64,000 nt of DNA, taken from positions 1 to 64,000 of the forward strand of contig JBEHWX010000022.1 of the NCBI GenBank assembly GCA_048498995.1, given 5' to 3'. Under the pieces are notes generated by a model, which had not been told where the DNA came from, searched no databases, and saw only the letters and a program-made list of their open reading frames with translations. Positions 45,651 to 53,747 of this stretch are shown here, one piece after another. Position 1 is the stretch's first letter. Each line of letters begins with the position of its first letter. This DNA is from JBEHWX01 sp048498995. GTDB lineage: Bacteria > Bacteroidota > Ignavibacteria > OLB7. The translations under genes and the position numbers were made by a program.

Positions 45651-45856
45651 GCGATTAAACCGGATCCGATGGCGGCGCGATCTGAGCGGACGAGAGACCC
45701 GTGATACTGATTCGCACGATTCGCTCGCGAGAAAACGCCGCCGTCGCCGCAACCGTTTCCGTCCCGCCGCCGTAGCGTCCGGGCTCCGGATCGTCGGGGG
45801 GAGGTGATTCCCTCCATGCAACGCCCGCGCCCCGACCGAGGGGGAGGGCATCAGAC

Positions 45857-46639
45857 ATGCGAACACACAGGAGATCGAGCCTCATGCTGCGTCGTGTAGT
45901 TCTCTCGGCGACTCTCTTCCTCGCGCTCTGCATCCCGACGCTCGCCCAGGTGGGGGGAGACGCCCCACCGCCGATCGATTCGACCGAAGCCGTCGACTCG
46001 ACCGGGTCTCAGATCGATTCCACCGGCGCGCCGATCTACGAGGTGGACACCACCGATTCGTTCCCGGTCGGCGTGGACGAAAATCAGTCGATCGAGCATC
46101 CGTTCTTCACCCGCCGCAGCGGCATCTATGCCGGCGCCACCGTGGAGCTGACCAACCTGAAGGCCAGGTCGCTCGATCCGGTGCTCGACGGCGACATGCT
46201 GATCTACGGCGGCGAGGGGTATCTGATGGCGCAGGGGTGGATCTTCGGCGGCGGCGGATGGGGGGCGGTGCTCTACGACCTGAGTCCACGCTACGATCAG
46301 TTCTCCTTCGGCTACGGAGGGCTTCTGCTCGGCTACGATCAGGGGCTGGCCCACGGGAGCTTCTCGATCCGGCCGGCGGCCCTGCTCGGCGTCGGCGGGC
46401 TGACGATGATCAAGAAACGGCCGGATATCGTGGACTCGACCGGCCATGAGATCCTGGAGCGGTATCGCGACGAGAGCTTCTTCTGCGTCCGCCCCGGGAT
46501 CAGTCTCGGCTTCCAGCCGAATCCCTATGTCGACCTCCGTGTATCGGTGGATTACCTGATGCCGATCGGAGGCGCGCGCGTTTCGGATCTGCGAGCGCTC
46601 ACGTACGGCGTGCAGTTGATCGTCGGGTTGGGCCAGTAA
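45857..46639 (+). CDS. Secreted beta-barrel-like protein of unknown function
   Basis: The 260-residue protein has a signal peptide (MLRRVVLSATLFLALCIPTLAQ, starting at residue 10). An acidic linker with repeated DSTG/DST words follows, then a Gly- and aromatic-rich region with alternating strands (IYAGATVELTNL, GWIFGGGGWGAVLY, FGYGGLLLGYDQG), ending VQLIVGLGQ. This suggests a small outer-membrane barrel. No family is assigned. An internal ATG at 45884 is an alternative start. It precedes a lipoprotein gene by 62 bases. Confidence 0.72.
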   Translation: MRTHRRSSLMLRRVVLSATLFLALCIPTLAQVGGDAPPPIDSTEAVDSTGSQIDSTGAPIYEVDTTDSFPVGVDENQSIEHPFFTRRSGIYAGATVELTNLKARSLDPVLDGDMLIYGGEGYLMAQGWIFGGGGWGAVLYDLSPRYDQFSFGYGGLLLGYDQGLAHGSFSIRPAALLGVGGLTMIKKRPDIVDSTGHEILERYRDESFFCVRPGISLGFQPNPYVDLRVSVDYLMPIGGARVSDLRALTYGVQLIVGLGQ

Positions 46640-46701
46640 CGTCGGCTTCGGCGCTCCGATCGGGAATCGCGATCACAACCATTTCCGCAAGGAGTTCCGT
46701 T

Positions 46702-47388
46702 ATGCGAATTCTCGTTCCTCTGCTGGCACTGGCCCTTCTGGCCGTCGGATGCGGCCACACGAACAACCTGGCCAAGTACAACAACGTCCGGGGAGCCAAG
46801 GCCTACTATCGTACCTTCGTCTCGGCCTCGGCCGAGTCCCACGCCCACATCGACGGCATGGGTGACAACTTCTTCGCCGCGGTGGCCGCCGCCATCGGCA
46901 GCGCCGTCGCCGGCGACGAGGCGGCCAAGAAGCTCCAGCGCGCCGTCAACGGCGACACGATCGCGCTGGCGGTCAGCCACGGCATCCGCGACGCGGCCGG
47001 CGATTTCCTGATGATCACGCCGGTCTCCTCGATGTCGGAGAACCCCGATCTGGTGATCGAGACCGAGCTGACCGAATACAAGCTGGTCTCCTCGGCCTCC
47101 GGCATCCACGTGCACGTGAAGGGGAACTCCCGCGTGATCGACCGGAAGAGCGGCGGGCTGGTCTGGGAGGATTCCGAGGATCGCTCGGTGCCGATCACGA
47201 GTACCTGGCCGGCCGCGATCGCCCCGGCCCCGGTGGCCGCCGGCGCCAGCATCGCCAACGCCGTTCAGTTGATGAACCTGAGCGAGGATCAGATCCGCGA
47301 GGTGATCTCCGCGGCCGCCACCCGCGCCGGACGGGAGATCGGCGAGACCTTCCGCGAGGATGTCGCCAAGCTGCACGGCGGCGAATGA
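46702..47388 (+). CDS. Lipoprotein of unknown function
   Basis: The 228-residue protein has the lipobox LLAVGC with Cys17 and is expected to be anchored in a membrane facing the periplasm. The start has a good AAGGAG site 7 bases upstream. The mature part has Ala-rich helices, a beta segment (DLVIETELTEYKL, GIHVHVKGNSRVID) and a helical C terminus. I do not recognise a family. A bidirectional terminator follows. Confidence 0.75.
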   Translation: MRILVPLLALALLAVGCGHTNNLAKYNNVRGAKAYYRTFVSASAESHAHIDGMGDNFFAAVAAAIGSAVAGDEAAKKLQRAVNGDTIALAVSHGIRDAAGDFLMITPVSSMSENPDLVIETELTEYKLVSSASGIHVHVKGNSRVIDRKSGGLVWEDSEDRSVPITSTWPAAIAPAPVAAGASIANAVQLMNLSEDQIREVISAAATRAGREIGETFREDVAKLHGGE

Positions 47389-47450
47389 TCGCCCGGTGAT
47401 CCGGACGGGGCGCCGCCCCTCGAAGCGGCGGTCTCCCGGAATCGCGCGGA

Positions 47451-47500
47451 GCATCGACACGAAGCATCGACACGAAGCATCAACGCGAGCATCGAAACGA
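47451..47500. repeat. Four degenerate 12-13 bp tandem units
   Basis: GCATCGACACGAA occurs twice (47451-47463 and 47464-47476), followed by the variants GCATCAACGCGA (47477-47488) and GCATCGAAACGA (47489-47500), between the lipoprotein gene and its terminator. Confidence 0.8.
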
Positions 47501-47503
47501 CGA

Positions 47504-47534
47504 GAGCCCGATCGCCTGGATGGCGGTCGGGCTC
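47504..47534. terminator. Bidirectional terminator between convergent genes
   Basis: GAGCCCGA (47504-47511) pairs with TCGGGCTC (47527-47534), with inner CGCC/GGCG pairing. It serves the lipoprotein gene and mtgA, which converge here. Confidence 0.75.
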
Positions 47535-47596
47535 TGGCATGTTCGGGGATGACGTCGGGGCGCGGAACGTGGTGGCGAGGAGATATCGCCTCGCCG

Positions 47597-48553
47597 CTAT
47601 CGTCCCTTCCGTTCCTTCGTCGCCTTGGCCGGGGCCACGGCGATATCCTCCAGGTCGACCAGCGGCGCGCGCGCCTGAATGGTGGCGGCGCGTCCGTTGA
47701 CATAGGCGTTCGGGCGCGCGGCGTCGAAGCGGCGCGGGTTCGGGAGCACCGCGGCCAGCAGCGCCGCCTGGCGCGGCGTCAGGTCCGCGGCGGCGACGCC
47801 GAAATAGTGATGCGCGGCGGCTTCCACGCCGTAGATCCCATCTCCCCATTCGATCACGTTCAGGTACACCTCCAGAATCCTCCGCTTGCTCCAGAACCCC
47901 TCCATCAGATAGGTGAAGTAGACCTCCAGCCCCTTCCTGACGTAGTTCCGTCCCTGCCAGAGGAAGACGTTCCTGGCGCACTGCATGGTGATGGTGCTTG
48001 CCCCCCACACCTTCTTCCCCTTCGCCTTCTCGTTCCGCTTCTCCGCCTGCTTCACCGCCTCCCAGTCGACGCCGTTGTGGATGAAGAAGCGGCTATCCTC
48101 CGAGGCGATCACCGAGCGGAGGAGCACCGGATCGATCCGGTCGATGCTCACCCAGTTCTTGTCCACGCCGACCATGCGCCCCTCGCCGAGCGACTCCAGC
48201 GGGCGGATCAGCATCAGCGGGGTGATCGGCGGGTTCACGAAGCGGTAGAGCACCGCGGTGGCGATCGAGGCCACGAGGAAGAAGAGGGCCACGCGGACGA
48301 CCCATCGGAGCGCGCGCATCATCAGGGTGCCGAGAATGGTGCCGTCTGAGGGGAGCTTGCCGCGCCGCGCGGGGGCGGTCCTGGCCGCCGGCTTCTTCCC
48401 CGGTCGCCGCGAGCCGCCGGGTGGCCGCGACGCCAGATCGAGATAGTCGTCGATCTCGCTCCGACCGCGCGTGTCGCGACTGTTGGATGGGGCGTCGCCG
48501 GTGAGTCCGAGACGCTCTGCGGCCGCCTTGCGTCCGCGATTGCTCTTTGCCAT
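47597..48553 (-). CDS. mtgA: Monofunctional biosynthetic peptidoglycan transglycosylase
   Basis: MtgA polymerises lipid II into glycan strands at the periplasmic face of the inner membrane. The 318-residue protein has a basic, disordered N-terminal region, one membrane anchor at about 82-103, and the GT51 domain with catalytic E152 in SEDSRFFIHNG. Further blocks are GASTITMQCARNVFLW and KRRILEVYLNVIEWGDGIYGVEAAA. No penicillin-binding domain follows. The ATG at 48553 is chosen because upstream residues show no coding sign. The N-terminal extension of some 80 residues is longer than in E. coli. Confidence 0.93.
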   Translation of the reverse strand: MAKSNRGRKAAAERLGLTGDAPSNSRDTRGRSEIDDYLDLASRPPGGSRRPGKKPAARTAPARRGKLPSDGTILGTLMMRALRWVVRVALFFLVASIATAVLYRFVNPPITPLMLIRPLESLGEGRMVGVDKNWVSIDRIDPVLLRSVIASEDSRFFIHNGVDWEAVKQAEKRNEKAKGKKVWGASTITMQCARNVFLWQGRNYVRKGLEVYFTYLMEGFWSKRRILEVYLNVIEWGDGIYGVEAAAHHYFGVAAADLTPRQAALLAAVLPNPRRFDAARPNAYVNGRAATIQARAPLVDLEDIAVAPAKATKERKGR

Positions 48554-48645
48554 AGGGAAGGGGATACGATCGAAGCAGAGATCGGACAAAGGTAGGAAAA
48601 GGGGAGCCGCCCCCGCCATCCCCGTGGCGCTCCGCCTCCGTCGAC

Positions 48646-48725
48646 GACCGGCTTGCGGACTGACCGGCTTGCGGACGGACCAGCTTGCGGACGGACCGGC
48701 TTACGGTCGGACCGGTTCGCGGGCG
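48646..48725. repeat. Five tandem 16-bp units downstream of crtYd
   Basis: Units of GACCGGCTTGCGGAC(T/G) start at 48646, 48662, 48678, 48694 and 48710, with increasing divergence. They end 7 bases before the crtYd stop codon. Confidence 0.9.
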
Positions 48726-48731
48726 ATCGGC

Positions 48732-49040
48732 TCAGCGGCGGGCGCGGGCCGGGAGGAGCATCACGAAGCTCTGCGCCACCATCAGCGCGGTGAGGTAGAA
48801 GAAGAGCACCTCCTCGACCGGGAGCGGCCCGAGGCGCGGTCCGGCGATCCGCGCCGGATCGAAGAACCAGATCCCCTCCCGCACCGCCACCATGTCGGCC
48901 AGGGTGAAGTAAGTGCCGACGATCAGCGTCGGGTAGAGGAGCGCGCGCCTGTTCCGCAGGAATGTCCGCCACGCCAGCGCCCACTGCAGCGCCACCACCG
49001 GGAGCATCCAGATCAGGATATGGGCCAGGTAATCGCTCAT
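48732..49040 (-). CDS. crtYd: Lycopene cyclase domain protein, CrtYd-type subunit
   Basis: This is one half of a heterodimeric lycopene beta-cyclase, a membrane enzyme that forms beta-rings on carotenoids. The 102-residue protein has three helices and the conserved LPVEEVLFF, preceded by IWFFDPARI. The ATG at 49040 overlaps the stop of the partner gene by 4 bases (ATGA), so the two are coupled. No other carotenoid gene is in the window. Confidence 0.9.
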   Translation of the reverse strand: MSDYLAHILIWMLPVVALQWALAWRTFLRNRRALLYPTLIVGTYFTLADMVAVREGIWFFDPARIAGPRLGPLPVEEVLFFYLTALMVAQSFVMLLPARARR

Positions 49041-49348
49041 TCCTCCCTCCCTCCGGCGCGCGGCAGGAAGCGGACCACGAGCAGGCCGACCGCGACGGTC
49101 TCGATCAGGAAGAAGAGGATCTCCTCCACCGGCAGGTTGCCGATCCGGAAGGAGACGCGCGCGTCGTCGAACTCCCAGATCCGGCGCGCCACCGCCGAGC
49201 TGTCCCACGGGTAGGTGAAGGCCAGCACGATCGCCGCGACCACGGCCAGCCACCGCGCGTGGACCCGTGTGAAGCGATCGCGCGCCAGCCACCCGAGCGC
49301 CACGAGCAGCGGCAGGCTGAAGCAGAGATGAAATCCGAAATACGACAC
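49037..49348 (-). CDS. crtYc: Lycopene cyclase domain protein, CrtYc-type subunit
   Basis: This is the other half of the split lycopene cyclase. The 103-residue protein starts at a GTG (49348) with SYFGFHLCFSLPLLVALGW, matching the usual CrtYc N terminus (Y-x-x-FH). The motif LPVEEILFFLIET lies near residue 75, after IWEFDDARVSFRIGN. There is no clear ribosome-binding site. The open frame continues upstream into the tandem-repeat region, which I regard as non-coding. Confidence 0.88.
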   Translation of the reverse strand: MSYFGFHLCFSLPLLVALGWLARDRFTRVHARWLAVVAAIVLAFTYPWDSSAVARRIWEFDDARVSFRIGNLPVEEILFFLIETVAVGLLVVRFLPRAGGREE

Positions 49349-49352
49349 GGGA

Positions 49353-49380
49353 GAGAATGGAGAATGAAGAATGGAGAATG
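49353..49380. repeat. Four tandem 7-bp GAGAATG units
   Basis: GAGAATG, GAGAATG, AAGAATG and GAGAATG run without a gap just upstream of crtYc. Similar GAATG-type words occur at about 24345-24384 (reverse orientation), beside the end of sprA. Confidence 0.9.
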
Positions 49381-49422
49381 ATAAAATTACTGCCAGGCTC
49401 CTCCGGCAGCCCCCGTACGGGC

Positions 49423-49588
49423 GTTCAATTGAACGCCCCGACAATTCAGCCCCCCACCGATTCGATGCCGCTATGTACGGTTCAATTGAACGCCCCGACA
49501 ATTCAGCCCCCCCCACCGATTCGATGCCGCTATGTACGGTTCAATTGAACGCCCCGACAATTCAGCCCCCCCCACCGATTCGATGCCG
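49423..49588. repeat. Three tandem copies of a 57-59 bp unit with a 12-bp palindrome and C-tract
   Basis: Copies start at 49423, 49480 and 49539. Each begins with the palindrome GTTCAATTGAAC and contains GCCCCGACAATTCAG, a run of C (6, 8 and 8 bases), ACCGATTCGATGCCG and CTATGTACG (the last word is missing in copy three). The copies are otherwise identical, and the lengths differ only by the C-tract. It lies between crtYc and the OmpA-domain gene. Confidence 0.92.
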
Positions 49589-49706
49589 AGCGATGCCATC
49601 GAATGTCCCGGGAGGGCCGATACGCGGCCGCCGGCGCGAGGGCCGGCGGCTGCATGTGTCAACATCATGTCCGGGGGCGCGAGTTCCTTCCGGCCGCGCC
49701 ACGCGG

Positions 49707-52577
49707 TTACTTCACCAGCTTGAACTCCACGCGACGGTTCAGGGCGCGCCCCTCCTCGGTGTCGTTGGTGGCCACCGGCATCGACTTGCCGTAGCCGCGC
49801 GAAACCAGCCGCGAGGGATCGATCCCCTTGGAGACGATGTAGTCCGCGACCGCCTTGGCGCGCTTCTCCGAGAGGGTCTGGTTGTAGCTGTCGGAGCCCT
49901 TGGCGTCGGTGTGCGCGCCGACCTCGGCATGGATCACCGGGTACTCGTTCATCAGCGCCACCATCCGGTCGAGCTCGCTGAAGCTGTCCGGGTTGAGCTC
50001 CCACTTGTCGTACTCGAAGAAGATGTTCTTCAGCTTGAAGGTCGCGCCGGTGGCGATGGCGGTCTCGATCGAGATCACCTTCAGATCCTGACGGAGCGCG
50101 GTCCCCTTCTCCACGCCGCTGGCGTCGAGCTCGGCCGGCGTCGGGATGTAGCCGGTGGCCGCGGGCGTCAGTCGATAGCTGCGCCCCTCCTTCAGGTTCG
50201 TCGCGAAGTCGCCGGTCGAATCGGTGCCGACGGTGCCGATCCGCTCGAGCGTGGCGGCGTCATCGATCCGGACCTCCCCTGGCACGGGGCGTCCGTTCTC
50301 GTCGACGATCCGGCCGGCCAGCGTGGTCGGCGGGAGCATCACCGTGAAGTTCCGCACCACCGTATCCCCCTTCTTCGTGGCCGACAGGTCGAGCTGCTCG
50401 GCAAGCGGCAGATAGCGTCCGCCGGCGATGCTCACCTGATAGGGGCGTCCCTCGGCGATCTCGGTCTCGAACTCGCCGGTGGCCGGGTTGGTCTGCACGG
50501 CAAGCGGCTGCGAGCCGTAATTGCCGAAGCTGATCGTCGCCGAGGCGGGGCGTCCGGTCTCGTCCAGCACGCGTCCGCGGGCGATCGTCACCTTCGGCGC
50601 CTCCTGGCGCGCCTCGTAGACCAGCTGGTAGGTGGTCGAGATATCCTTGCCGATCTCGTCGAGGATCGGGGTGAAGGAGCCCTGGATGTTGAACTCCTTG
50701 CCGAGCGTCAGACGGGTCATCACCGCGCCGTTGTTCTTGCAGGGGGAGATGATCGAGTAGAGCTTGGCGCGGGTGTTCCACAGGAGCGACACCAGATCCC
50801 CCTCGGTCAGGCGGGAGTTGTCCTGCACCGCCCAGTCGTCGGTGATCAGGATGAAGATCCGCTGCGCGTTCGGGCGGAAGTTCATCTCGGTGGCCGCCTT
50901 CACCGCCAGCATCGTGATCTCGTCGTTGCCGATGGCCGAGGCCGGCGCCACGAACTGCTTGAACCGCTCGACGTCCGAGGTCGGGTGAAGCGTGTCGTAG
51001 ATGATCGAGCCGTAGAGCACGCCGCCGATGCGCGCGTTGATGCCGCGCGAGACCATCGAGCTGACGAAGGTCTCGACGTTGCTCCGGACGGCGGCGATCT
51101 CCTCGGACATGCTGCCGGACAGGTCGATGATCATCGCCACGTCCACCGGCACGTTGAGGGTCGAGTCGATCGGCTTGACCGAGACGATCTTCAGGGTGGA
51201 GTCGCGGAAGGCGAAGTCGTTGCTGCCGAGGCCGCTGATGTTGTGGCCGCTGGAATCGGTCACCTGGAAGATCACGCTGACGCGGGGGAACGCCGAGGCG
51301 TCCACGCTCCGGATGCCGATGGTGCCGCCGCCGCGCGCGAAGAGCGATACCGTGTCGCCGCTCTGCAGGTCGGTGGCGCCGCGGACCGACTGGGAATAGT
51401 ACTTCCGGCTGATCGCGTTGTAGATGTTGTCCGGGTTCGGGGAGATCTTCTTCAACTCGTCCCGCAGGCCGGTGTAGACCGGGCCGGCGTTCGAGAGGGT
51501 CCGTACCAGGTCGGAGGGGCGGTCGAAGCGTCCATCGGCCGTGGCGTCGCACGGGCTCACCAGGGCGTCGACGTTCCGGTCGGCGTCGCGCGTATCCCGC
51601 TTGTAGTCGATGCCGACCGGGATGTAGGCGCGCTTCGGGGCCCAGCCGAGGTTCTGCCGCCGCTCGATCGGCGTGTAGTCCGGAGGCGGAGGGGGCGTCG
51701 GCGCTCCGAGCATGTCGTAGTTCGAGGTGATCCGGCCGAAGGCCACCCCGCCGGAATAGCCGGAGCCGTCTCCCAGGTCGGCGATGGTGCCGCCGGCGAT
51801 GGCGCCGAGGCCGAGCTCGCCGCCGATCTTGAAGACCGAGCGGGACAGATCGGCCGATCCGGAGAGGACTAGCTTGTTCTCCAGCAGGCCGATGCTCGCG
51901 CCGAGTCCCGCGCCGAAGGCCTTTCGCCCAAGCAGGGTGTCGGAGCCGTCGTAGCCGAGATTGCCGTACAGGGTCACCCAGTCGAGCAGACGATAGGCGC
52001 CGTAGGTCATCAGCTGCACCGGGTGGCCGTTGTTGGCGGTGAGGTTGGCCAGCGTCAGGCTGGCGGTGAGCCCCTTGACCGGGGTGACGGTGCCGGAGAG
52101 GGCCAGCTCGCCGCTGTTGATGAACCCGCCGCCGTCGAGCCAGCGCATCCCCGCGCCGACCCAGAGCATGCTGTCGATCACCGGCACGCCGAGCCCTGCG
52201 TAGAACTGCCGCGGAATCCGCGACAGCGAATCGTTCACGTTGCCGGTCATGCCGGCGGCCACCGGGCCGATCTTGGCGAACAGCCCGTACGGTCCGGTGT
52301 TGAAGGCTCCGGTCCGATCGATCGACTTGACGCCGAGCACTTCGTAGGACCAGAAATCCTTGCCGAGCAGCGACGGGTTCCATCCGACGGCCGACGCATC
52401 CGATTCGTAGCCGTCGTGGCGCATCGTGATGTTCTCCGGACGGAGGGGCTCGACGGCCGACTGGATCTGAAGCGTCGGCGTCGGGGTCGTCTGCGCCATG
52501 AGGGGCGCGGCCGCGGGCGCGATGCCGGCGACGATCAGGGCCGTGACGAAGAGGACCCGGAGGTTCCGTGTTGCCAT
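49707..52577 (-). CDS. Outer-membrane protein with vWA and OmpA domains
   Basis: The 956-residue exported protein has a signal peptide (1-29, ending LMAQ). A region of about 300 residues of barrel-like Gly- and aromatic-rich strands (YGLFAKIGPVAAGM, LYGNLGYDGSDTLLG) follows. Next comes a vWA domain with MIDAS DLSGSMS, then two carboxypeptidase-regulatory-like repeats (GRVLDETGRPASATI and GRIVDENGRPVPGEV). The C-terminal OmpA domain has NIFFEYDKWELNPDS and GAHTDAKGSDSYNQTLSEKRA, which binds peptidoglycan. The start at 52577 immediately precedes the signal. It likely links the outer membrane to the cell wall, with a surface adhesion or sensing module. The combination is uncommon. Confidence 0.9.
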   Translation of the reverse strand: MATRNLRVLFVTALIVAGIAPAAAPLMAQTTPTPTLQIQSAVEPLRPENITMRHDGYESDASAVGWNPSLLGKDFWSYEVLGVKSIDRTGAFNTGPYGLFAKIGPVAAGMTGNVNDSLSRIPRQFYAGLGVPVIDSMLWVGAGMRWLDGGGFINSGELALSGTVTPVKGLTASLTLANLTANNGHPVQLMTYGAYRLLDWVTLYGNLGYDGSDTLLGRKAFGAGLGASIGLLENKLVLSGSADLSRSVFKIGGELGLGAIAGGTIADLGDGSGYSGGVAFGRITSNYDMLGAPTPPPPPDYTPIERRQNLGWAPKRAYIPVGIDYKRDTRDADRNVDALVSPCDATADGRFDRPSDLVRTLSNAGPVYTGLRDELKKISPNPDNIYNAISRKYYSQSVRGATDLQSGDTVSLFARGGGTIGIRSVDASAFPRVSVIFQVTDSSGHNISGLGSNDFAFRDSTLKIVSVKPIDSTLNVPVDVAMIIDLSGSMSEEIAAVRSNVETFVSSMVSRGINARIGGVLYGSIIYDTLHPTSDVERFKQFVAPASAIGNDEITMLAVKAATEMNFRPNAQRIFILITDDWAVQDNSRLTEGDLVSLLWNTRAKLYSIISPCKNNGAVMTRLTLGKEFNIQGSFTPILDEIGKDISTTYQLVYEARQEAPKVTIARGRVLDETGRPASATISFGNYGSQPLAVQTNPATGEFETEIAEGRPYQVSIAGGRYLPLAEQLDLSATKKGDTVVRNFTVMLPPTTLAGRIVDENGRPVPGEVRIDDAATLERIGTVGTDSTGDFATNLKEGRSYRLTPAATGYIPTPAELDASGVEKGTALRQDLKVISIETAIATGATFKLKNIFFEYDKWELNPDSFSELDRMVALMNEYPVIHAEVGAHTDAKGSDSYNQTLSEKRAKAVADYIVSKGIDPSRLVSRGYGKSMPVATNDTEEGRALNRRVEFKLVK

Positions 52578-52894
52578 GGTGTGGATGCCGTTGGGATTGA
52601 GCCCGGACGCGGTGATCCGGGAAGTGACCGAGTTGTGCGGACTGGACCGATGGACGTAGAATACGAAATTCGAGCGCCCTCGCGCAGACCTTGGAACAGA
52701 CGAACGAGCGGGCGCGATCGTACAGGGGCGATCATCCGGGACCGTCCGTGCCGATCTCGTGCGCGCCGCCACGGCAGGTCGTTACCGTGAGTCGTCACGA
52801 CGAGGCGTCGCGACGAGGCGTGACGACGGATCGCCCGGGCTGCCATGTCCGGCGACCCGGGGTACCGGTGAGATGAGGGAAGGGAGCGAGAGAC

Positions 52895-53410
52895 TTACAT
52901 CCGCTTCAGCGAGGCGGAGAACTGGCCGCTGGTGATCGTGACCTTCTTGGTCGTGTCCTTCTGGTTGACCAGCGTGGCCGAGAAGGTGCCGTTGACGCGG
53001 TCGCCGTTGCGGGAGGTGACCGTCAGCTGGCAGTTCGTGGTCAGGATGCCGCAGTCGTAGAATGCGGTATCCCCCGTGGCAAGCGTGCTGTAGGTGATGC
53101 CGACGTTCGGATCGTGCAGCGTCTGCGGAAGCTTGGCCGTGTCCAGATCGAGGATGAACGAGACGCGGAGGGTGCGGGCCGGGCTGCCGGTGATCGTGCC
53201 GCCGAACTCCCCACGCTTGCTCGTCAGGTCGTACTGCGAGAAGCTGCTGGTGATGCCGAAGTTATAGGAAAGATCGTTGACGCGGGCGCTCAGCACGTCC
53301 GTCGTGTCGTTGCCCGAAGGGGTTACCGGGTCTTCACTGCATCCGGTTGCGGCCAGGCCGAGAAGAAGGGCGGGGAGAAGGAGGGCGGATTTCCAGATGC
53401 GGATCTGCAT
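52895..53410 (-). CDS. Lipoprotein of unknown function
   Basis: The 171-residue protein has the lipobox LAATGC with Cys24 and then the Ser/Asp/Pro-rich start CSEDPVTPSGNDTT, common in Bacteroidota lipoproteins. A beta-rich domain follows, with two Cys (YDCGILTTNC). It may resemble DUF6252-type proteins, but I do not assert a family. It is transcribed alone on the minus strand, 318 bases upstream of the OmpA-domain gene. Confidence 0.72.
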   Translation of the reverse strand: MQIRIWKSALLLPALLLGLAATGCSEDPVTPSGNDTTDVLSARVNDLSYNFGITSSFSQYDLTSKRGEFGGTITGSPARTLRVSFILDLDTAKLPQTLHDPNVGITYSTLATGDTAFYDCGILTTNCQLTVTSRNGDRVNGTFSATLVNQKDTTKKVTITSGQFSASLKRM

Positions 53411-53747
53411 ACGATTTCAGCGATTGACTGCGAGTGAGCGCGGTCGCCGACCGGACCCGGACCGGTGGCGGGCATCCCGGATCTCGCGCTCGCGAGCGCT
53501 CCGGACATGCTCCGCATCGGGTGCGGCTGACCCCTGGGACCGCCTAATCTACTAACATCGAGGGGTAATCCGGAGACTCCCGGCGCGGAAATCTGTATCG
53601 GTGGGCCGAGGGCCGGACCGCTGCGGGCTCCCGGAGGGATGTCCGATGGACGGGAAGGAGCGTGATGAGAAGGGGCGTATGGGAGATATCGGCGACGGCA
53701 TCGCCATCGATGCCGCCGATGCATGGATCCGCCGGAGCGCCATCCGG
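53411..53747. other. Intergenic region with no recognised feature
   Basis: Both neighbouring genes are on the minus strand. I see no gene, RNA or clear repeat. The promoter of the lipoprotein gene is expected near 53415-53480. Confidence 0.5.

Noticed and set aside
49423..49588. CRISPR-like array
   Set aside because: The copies are directly adjacent with no unique spacers and no cas genes nearby; it is a simple tandem repeat.
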